The notes below the pieces were generated by a model. The model was not told the origin of the DNA. It did not search any database and saw only the letters and a program-made list of their open reading frames with translations. Shown here one piece after another: positions 58,627 to 64,000 of a stretch of 64,000 nt of DNA. Position 1 is the stretch's first letter, and each line of letters opens with the position of its first letter. The DNA comes from Hericium rajendrae (lineage: Eukaryota > Basidiomycota > Agaricomycetes > Russulales > Hericiaceae), in the NCBI GenBank assembly GCA_033439255.1, contig CM065892.1:930001-994000 (forward strand). The letters run 5' to 3'. A program made the translations under genes and the position numbers.

Positions 58627-60797
58627 ATGGACACCGAGAAAAAGGGCACCTCGATCGACCTCTCGCACCATCTGTCAGATGTCGCGAAGGCGCGCCAGGT
58701 CTCCCCGCTCAAGGGCCTCCAGAAGTACTTCAAACGCGACGACATGATCGCCCTCGCAGGAGGTCAGTACAATCCCCTCTATCGAGAACACCCCGTAATC
58801 CGTCCCAGGCCTCCCGTCCACGGATTACTTCCCCTTCCACAGAATATCCGCCGACGCGCTCGAGCATGACTCCTTTCCGCTCACCGAGCCTGCATCCTCG
58901 GGCTCCTCCGCCTTCTCATGGCTCTGGCGCCTCTTCGGTGCATCTGGCAAGGCTGAGCGTACGAGCCGCATCCATGTGCCCAAGGCGCCGTCCGAGGGCG
59001 ACGGCGGGCTTAATCTCTCGATCGCGCTGCAGTACGGGCCTGCGACCGGCCTGGCGCCGCTGCAGACGTTCATCCAGCACTTCTCAGAGACGGTCTACCA
59101 ACCTGCAACGCACGACATCAAGACGATGGTGCACACGGGCAACACGGACGGGTGCGTGCATTATTTCTTTGCTGTGGGCTTGCTCAGACTAGATCAGGTG
59201 GTCGCGTGTCGTCGGAACGCTGTGCAACCCTGGCGACACCGTTATTACTGAGGAATGGACATATCCGTCCGCGATCGCGTCTGCGCAGCCGTACGGCGTC
59301 AGCGTGCTCCCCGTCGCTATGGACGGCGAGGGCATGCGCCCCGACGATCTGCGTCGTGTGCTTACGGAATGGGATGAGAGTAAAGGGCGCAGGTGCGTCG
59401 TTACACTGACATGAGCTCCTCTGGCGAAATGCAAACGGGCTTCATCGTCGCAGGCCACACGTTATGTACACCGTTCCTGTCGGCCAGAACCCGAGTGGTG
59501 CGGTGCGTCGCCCTTTTTGCGCTTCTCATCTGCCAATCTGAGCTGACGCGGCATAAGACCATGGGTCTGCAGCGCAAGAAGGAGATCTACGACGTCTGCG
59601 TCGAGTTCGGTGCGTTTTTATCCGCCGTCCTGTCTATCGCAAATGCGAACACGCAAATTTCAGATGTCGTTATCGTCGAGGACGACCCGTACTTCTTCCT
59701 CCAAGTCGGCGAGTACGTCCCCAAGTCCGAGCGCACGCCCGAGCCCGCGCTGCCGGCCGGTGACGAGGTCAAGCAGTTCATCAGCAGCCTCGCGCCGAGC
59801 TTTCTGAAGTGAGTACCCGCGTCCGCGTGCGTCGTGAGTGCTGAAGCGCTGACCCCCCGCAGGATCGACTACCAAGGCCGCGTCATACGTCTGGACTCGT
59901 TCTCGAAGGTACGCCGGCCGCCCGTCCACTCTGCATGTTGCTAAACCGTCCCCGCAGACCATCGCGCCCGGCGTGCGCCTCGGCTGGTTCACATGCAATC
60001 CGCTGTTCGTCGAGCGCCTCGAGCGGCACGGCGAGACGACGACGCAGTCGCCCTGCGGCCTCGGCCAGGTACGCACCTCCCGTCCTCCGTCCGCCCGCGC
60101 TGAGTCCTGACGCCACGCTAGTCCCTCGTCGCGAAGCTGCTCGAGTCCTGGACGTATGAGGGCTACATCCGCTGGCTGCGTGGTACGCATCTTCGCGGCT
60201 TTCCGTAGGCTGAGCTGAGCGAAGTGTCGTGAGCAGGCCTACGCATGCAGTACAAGCTCCGGCGCGACCTCTTCGTCGACCTCCTCTCGGACGAATTCGA
60301 CCTCCGCGAGTCCGTCGGCACCCGCACGCAGGGCCCATGGGAGCGCTGTAAGGTGTACACCGCCTATGCGAAGCCCCGCGGCCGCGTATTGCCCTGGATG
60401 TCTGAAAAGCATGCAGCCAAGCCGCTGTTCAGCTTCGTGCCGCCGTCGTCGGGCATGTTCGTGTGGGTTGCGCTGCACTTCGACAGCCACCCCGCGCGTC
60501 GGGGCGGCCGCGGGACGTTCGATGAGACGGATACGCTGGAGATGCAGATGTTCGTGAAGCTTGCGGAGGCGGGCGTCCTCACCGCGCCGGGCTGGTTCTT
60601 CGCCGCGGATAAGGAGGACGGGCAGGTGCCCGCGGACCCGAACGTCGAGGGTCACATGCGTATGAGCTTCTCTAATGCTGAGGTGCGTTGTGTCTTTTTT
60701 GTATATTGTTCGAGAAGACTGATTAGTATAGTTCGAGGAAATGAAGCGTGGCGTGGCGATCTTCGCGGAGACGTTGAGGAAGTTCTTCGAGGTGTGA
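58627..60797 (+). CDS. ARO8: aromatic amino acid aminotransferase (ARO8-like)
   Basis: Eleven exons (58627-58762, 58809-59151, 59198-59392, 59454-59502, 59558-59609, 59664-59808, 59863-59908, 59958-60068, 60122-60182, 60237-60682, 60732-60797) give 549 residues. Fold-type I PLP enzyme landmarks are in order: substrate-loop GGLPSTDYFPF; YGPATGLAPL; HTGNTDGWSRVVGTLCNPGD; VMYTVPVGQNPSGA; VVIVEDDPYFFLQ with the Asp that pairs with the PLP nitrogen; and RLDSFSKTIAPGVRLGW with the PLP-binding lysine. This set and the length fit the Aro8/Aro9 and alpha-aminoadipate aminotransferase group, which interconverts aromatic amino acids and their keto acids and may act in tryptophan, phenylalanine or lysine metabolism. 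Exact substrate cannot be fixed from sequence. The gene is cut by ten short introns of 46-61 bases. Confidence 0.93.
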
Positions 60798-61149
60798 GAT
60801 GTTGAGGATCGGGGTATGCATGCTTCTTTTCGTTGTATTTGTTAATGGCTGCCAGGCTCAGAAAAGCTGGTTTGTAGAGGATATATGATGTTGCATTAGA
60901 CTATAGAGCGCATGAGTGAGATGCTGTATGATTTTTCATAGAAGAACTGGAGCATTATGTTCAGCTTCACGCCTGGAGTAGCTGCATGAAGGTTAATTAT
61001 CGGTCAAAATCCGCAATGTCTCGAGTGGAATCAGTTTTTCGAGGATGCAGTCGTTTACGCAAACAAGAAGCAAACTTGTGGTACAGCGCTGAATACTTGT
61101 TAAAGGAAGTGCGTGATCGTAAGTCAGTCTTGTGATTGCTGCTATTAAC
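60798..61149. other. convergent 3' region
   Basis: Lies between the ends of the aminotransferase (plus) and F-box copy 2 (minus). AT-rich; no gene. Confidence 0.5.
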
Positions 61150-63016
61150 CTACCAAATATCCTCGCCGTCCTGTTCTTCACCTTCTCCGTCGCTCTTTCC
61201 TTCCTCCTTACAAGGCCCTTCATATCCATCCCATGCTATATCTGCCACCTCTTCCAAGCTCGCTACCCATTTCTCCTTGATCGTACACTCCTGTAATTCG
61301 ATTTCAAGCGTCGGCGCAACCTTCACTCCCCGGCGCGCCGACAGACAGCGTACGACCCGCTGATGAGAGATGTAAATGTCTCTGCTTCTCCACTCGATAC
61401 GGAATCCACACATGATAGGTGTACGCTTTGAAGCCTGCAGAGGAAAAGCTGTTCCTGCGAGCAGTCTCTTATAGTTGCGACTGGTGTGCAGTCCGTGGTC
61501 AAGCCGAGCGCCCTGAGAAACGATATACCCTGTTCGCCACAGACGGATACTCCTTCAATTTCCGTACATCGTCCCAGGATGTCAATCCAGTCGCGGGAAG
61601 ATAGATCCACCGGTACGAGAGCCTCGAAGTTTCGAATGGTTTGTAGTGGCAGTACTTGGAATAAGAATTTGATCAAATGGAGTGGTGACTCTGTATCATT
61701 GTCAAACCAGATAACCAGATCGGCAGGCAGCCCGGGGTTGAATCGGTCCACATTGTTTTCGAGCGCATCGGATCGACGCCATAGTTCGATTTCGAAGTGA
61801 ATGCTGGTGTCGTTTACCTCGGGGTTGGACCAGATCATGATCAGGAATGTGTACCAAGCGGGCAGATTCGTCCCGTTGTTGGCTTGGGCCAATAGGAAGG
61901 GAAGGATCTCGGATTTATCTGCATGATCGGTATTTCGAAGGTGTACTTGACAGGATGGTGAAACCTGGAGCCGCTTCGCGATGCCTAGGCAAGTTGTGGA
62001 TGGTCCTTGAAGCTGAAGGACCTTCAGTCCGAGTAGTCGTAAGATATCGCATCCATCACCCTTCCAGGGCCCAAAGGGAAGACAGTGTTCAAGGATCAAG
62101 GTCTCCAAACTCGGCATGTTCTTGAGACTAGTGAAAAGCTCTTCATGTGAAAAGCTCGAATACGGATTTATAAGTTGAATGCACGGCTTAAAAAGCATAA
62201 TTTCTAGGTGCGTCAGACCGCAGAGAATGGGCGCTGACCAAGGAACCCAAAATGCTCGGAGGACCAGGCGCCGCAGAGAGGGGAGACGATGTCCCGATAA
62301 AGATCCAGGCAGCTCGAAGTTACTGCCTTGCACAACCGTGATAGTGGCATTGGCACCCAACTCCATGGTCTCCAAGATCCCTGGAGGGGATGGAAAAGTG
62401 TCGATAATTGGCTTTAGGGTGGTCGGCCAGCCGGCGAGCGAAAGCTCGCGAGTGTGAGAAAGATGTTCACAGATGAAGTCTAAGCTCTCCTGGGTACCGT
62501 CGGTCACATCCCAATGGACAGAGATCGGAACCGATTTTGCACGGGCTAACATCACTTCCCTCCACTGCGAGCCAAGCTTGAAACAGACGTCGCTCCAGAG
62601 ACCGGGAGACTGTAAGGCCGTGTCGCGCCAAAGCCGGCAGACGTGTGTCACCTCAATCCAACCAAGATGCCCGCCACTATCAACACACGATCCAGCGGGT
62701 TTTGTTAATGCATAGAGCTCAAAAATGTGGACAAGGAGTTCGGCCGGAAGGGCAGAGATGGGACAGAGGGAGTTGAGGCGCGTTCGAATCGAGCACATCG
62801 CGAGGTGCATCGCTGACAACTCGTCATTCAGGACCTGTCGAGCGATCCTGACGGCGCCGGACTTGTCGCGTGGCGAGATGCCTTCGGTAAGGGCAAGCCG
62901 TGGTAGGACGAAGTCGGACCAAAGGGCCTGTGGACTAGATGGAAATCATGAGTCACAATTGAGCATGTACGGGATGTGACTAACACTGAAGCAGCATGCT
63001 CATCACGGGTTGGCAT
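61150..63016 (-). CDS. F-box protein, copy 2, frameshift near the C-terminus
   Basis: Minus-strand exon 63016-62987 (MPTRDEHAAS), a 59-base intron and exon 62927-61323 give a frame of 544 residues. The architecture equals copy 1 at 35054-36891: an N-terminal arm (PRDKSGAVRIARQVLNDELS), an F-box (PISALPAELLVHIFELYA, then VTHVCRLWRDTALQSPGLWS), leucine-rich segments (LPSLRRLVLRAFWVPWSAP) and DWIDILGRCTEIEG. After QEQLFLCRLQSVHLSC the frame leaves the family pattern. The conserved tail (FRIEWRSRDIYISHQRVVRC, KEKWVASLEEVADIAWDGYE) continues in the next frame down to 61150, so one base is missing around 61405-61415. The final ~35 residues of the written frame are therefore non-family. Recently broken tail, sequencing error or a new C-terminus are all possible. 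Confidence 0.8.
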
Positions 63017-63642
63017 ATCGGGTCAATAAGAGCAGTGCTTGTGGGATGCAAGCTGAACGATAGAATTGTCAACAACGAGCAAGGAAGTGGCCGGATATGA
63101 AACGACGAAAGTAAGTAGATAGATCTAATTCTGAGGTCGAGGTCATCTGTAAACAGATCCTCTATCTCAAAAAAAAAGATTATAACATGATCATTACAGC
63201 AATCCGCCGTTGCCTTCACCCCGTATAGCATGTGCAAGTAAACGATAAGGTTCCGGTAGGCGGAGATGCTTACACGCTCGTAGAAGCGAAAGTTACTTGA
63301 TTTTAAGGCAACATTCAGACTCACCAGTCGGATGAATGGAGAGCGTACCGAGTTATGATTGACGATCGAAGGATAAAAGAGAACTTGGGAGGTAGAGCCC
63401 CGTAACAAGCGCCTACAGACACGTCGGCGTGGTCGGCGCTTACCACGACCGGGAAGCTATGATAGCTACTCAGGCTGTGTAACTGGTTGCCTACTAGCCT
63501 ATCAAATGCAAAACAAGTAGACCATGAATTCAACTCGTCTGACGTGTTCAACTTTCTCAGCCTGTGCTGCCTCAATCGCCCGCGAAATGATTTACAGTAG
63601 GCCGTCACGCATCCCTTCCCTGTCGACGCATTACGACTACCG
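63017..63642. other. intergenic between tandem F-box copies
   Basis: No gene. It holds the promoter of copy 2 and the 3' region of copy 3. An A-run lies at 63170-63176. Confidence 0.5.
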
Positions 63643-64000
63643 CTACCAACCTGCGTTTTCGTCCGAGCCATCCTCGTCGTCGTCGCGTGGACTACAGTTC
63701 CCCTCGAACCCATCCCATTTGACTGCTGCCACGTTTCTCAACTCCTCCACCCATTGCTCCTTGATCGTACACAGCACGATGTTGATTTGGAGCATAGGAG
63801 CAGTATCGACGTGTCGTCGCTCAGACAACCATTGTACCAACCGTGGATGAAAGACGTGCTCATTCCTGAGCTGATGTTGGGCAGTGCGGAAGTCTGTATT
63901 CGATAGGCATAAGGTTTTGAGTCTTCCTAGGAAGAGCTGATCCTGCGCGCAGGCCTGCAGGTCCGCGACTGGTCTGCCGTCCCTAGTCCTGCTCAGCGCC
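63643..64000 (-). CDS. F-box protein, copy 3, C-terminal part only (runs off the window)
   Basis: A minus-strand frame is open from the window edge to a TAG at 63643 and encodes about 118 residues. It matches the C-terminus of copies 1 and 2: CAQDQLFLGRLKTLCLSNTD, then RLVQWLSERRHVDTAPMLQI and EQWVEELRNVAAVKWDGFEG, finishing with an acidic DDDEDGSDENAGW. Unlike the other two copies it has no stop or frameshift in this tail, so it shows what an intact end looks like. It lies head-to-tail with copy 2, 627 bases upstream of that gene's start codon. The F-box itself lies beyond the window. Confidence 0.8.
   Translation of the reverse strand, partial: ALSRTRDGRPVADLQACAQDQLFLGRLKTLCLSNTDFRTAQHQLRNEHVFHPRLVQWLSERRHVDTAPMLQINIVLCTIKEQWVEELRNVAAVKWDGFEGNCSPRDDDEDGSDENAGW

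Noticed and set aside
39228-60797. Secondary-metabolite or peroxygenase gene cluster
   Set aside because: The peroxidase stands alone; neighbours are F-box, COQ10, GIS2 and ARO8 genes with no synthase, transporter or cluster regulator.
1-64000. LTR retrotransposon, LINE or virus-derived gene
   Set aside because: No reverse transcriptase, integrase, protease, capsid or polymerase motif was recognised in any frame, and no long direct terminal repeats were noticed.

Overview
The window looks like nuclear DNA of a basidiomycete mushroom, most likely an Agaricomycete. Nearly every convincing gene is cut by many short GT-AG introns of about 46-68 bases. Coding regions are GC-rich in the third codon position and upstream regions are pyrimidine-rich. 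The contents also fit: short heme-thiolate peroxidase, numerous F-box proteins, SMI1/KNR4, lineage-specific proline-rich proteins, and a KDM5/Lid2-type histone demethylase. I reconstructed exons by eye; most models close exactly in frame, which is the main support for them. No species is claimed.

Layout. 0.6-1.6 kb: small signal-anchor protein. 3.0-7.0 kb: eleven-exon, proline-rich protein of unknown function whose introns are all phase 0. 7-14.7 kb: accessory stretch with GC hairpins, a 100-bp Harbinger-like MITE, minisatellites and a few weak or decayed genes. 14.8-17.0 kb: DJ-1/PfpI-like segment reading in frame into an SMI1/KNR4 protein. 17.4-19.7 kb: F-box gene and a kinase-like relic. 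19.9-21.0 kb: PYGAPP-repeat protein on the minus strand. 23.4-33.9 kb: housekeeping core with a 14-3-3 gene, KDM5 demethylase and a second, divergent 14-3-3 gene. 35-48.6 kb: F-box genes (several subfamilies), short heme-thiolate peroxidase, nuclear basic protein, a 1.6-kb tandem duplication and a beta-trefoil protein. 48.9-49.7 kb: array of about twelve short hairpins. 50.0-50.8 kb: COQ10. 50.8-55.5 kb: nothing convincing. 55.5-56.3 kb: six-knuckle CNBP/GIS2 protein. 58.6-60.8 kb: aromatic aminotransferase (ARO8-like). 61.2-64.0 kb: two tandem F-box genes, the last running off the end.

How the genes relate. There is no operon and no recognisable metabolic cluster. Housekeeping genes (14-3-3, KDM5, COQ10, GIS2, ARO8) alternate with a fast-evolving layer of seven F-box or F-box-derived loci, several duplicated and partly broken. 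F-box proteins select targets for SCF ubiquitin ligases, so this is probably a local birth-and-death zone for substrate adaptors. No retrovirus-like or virus-derived element was recognised.
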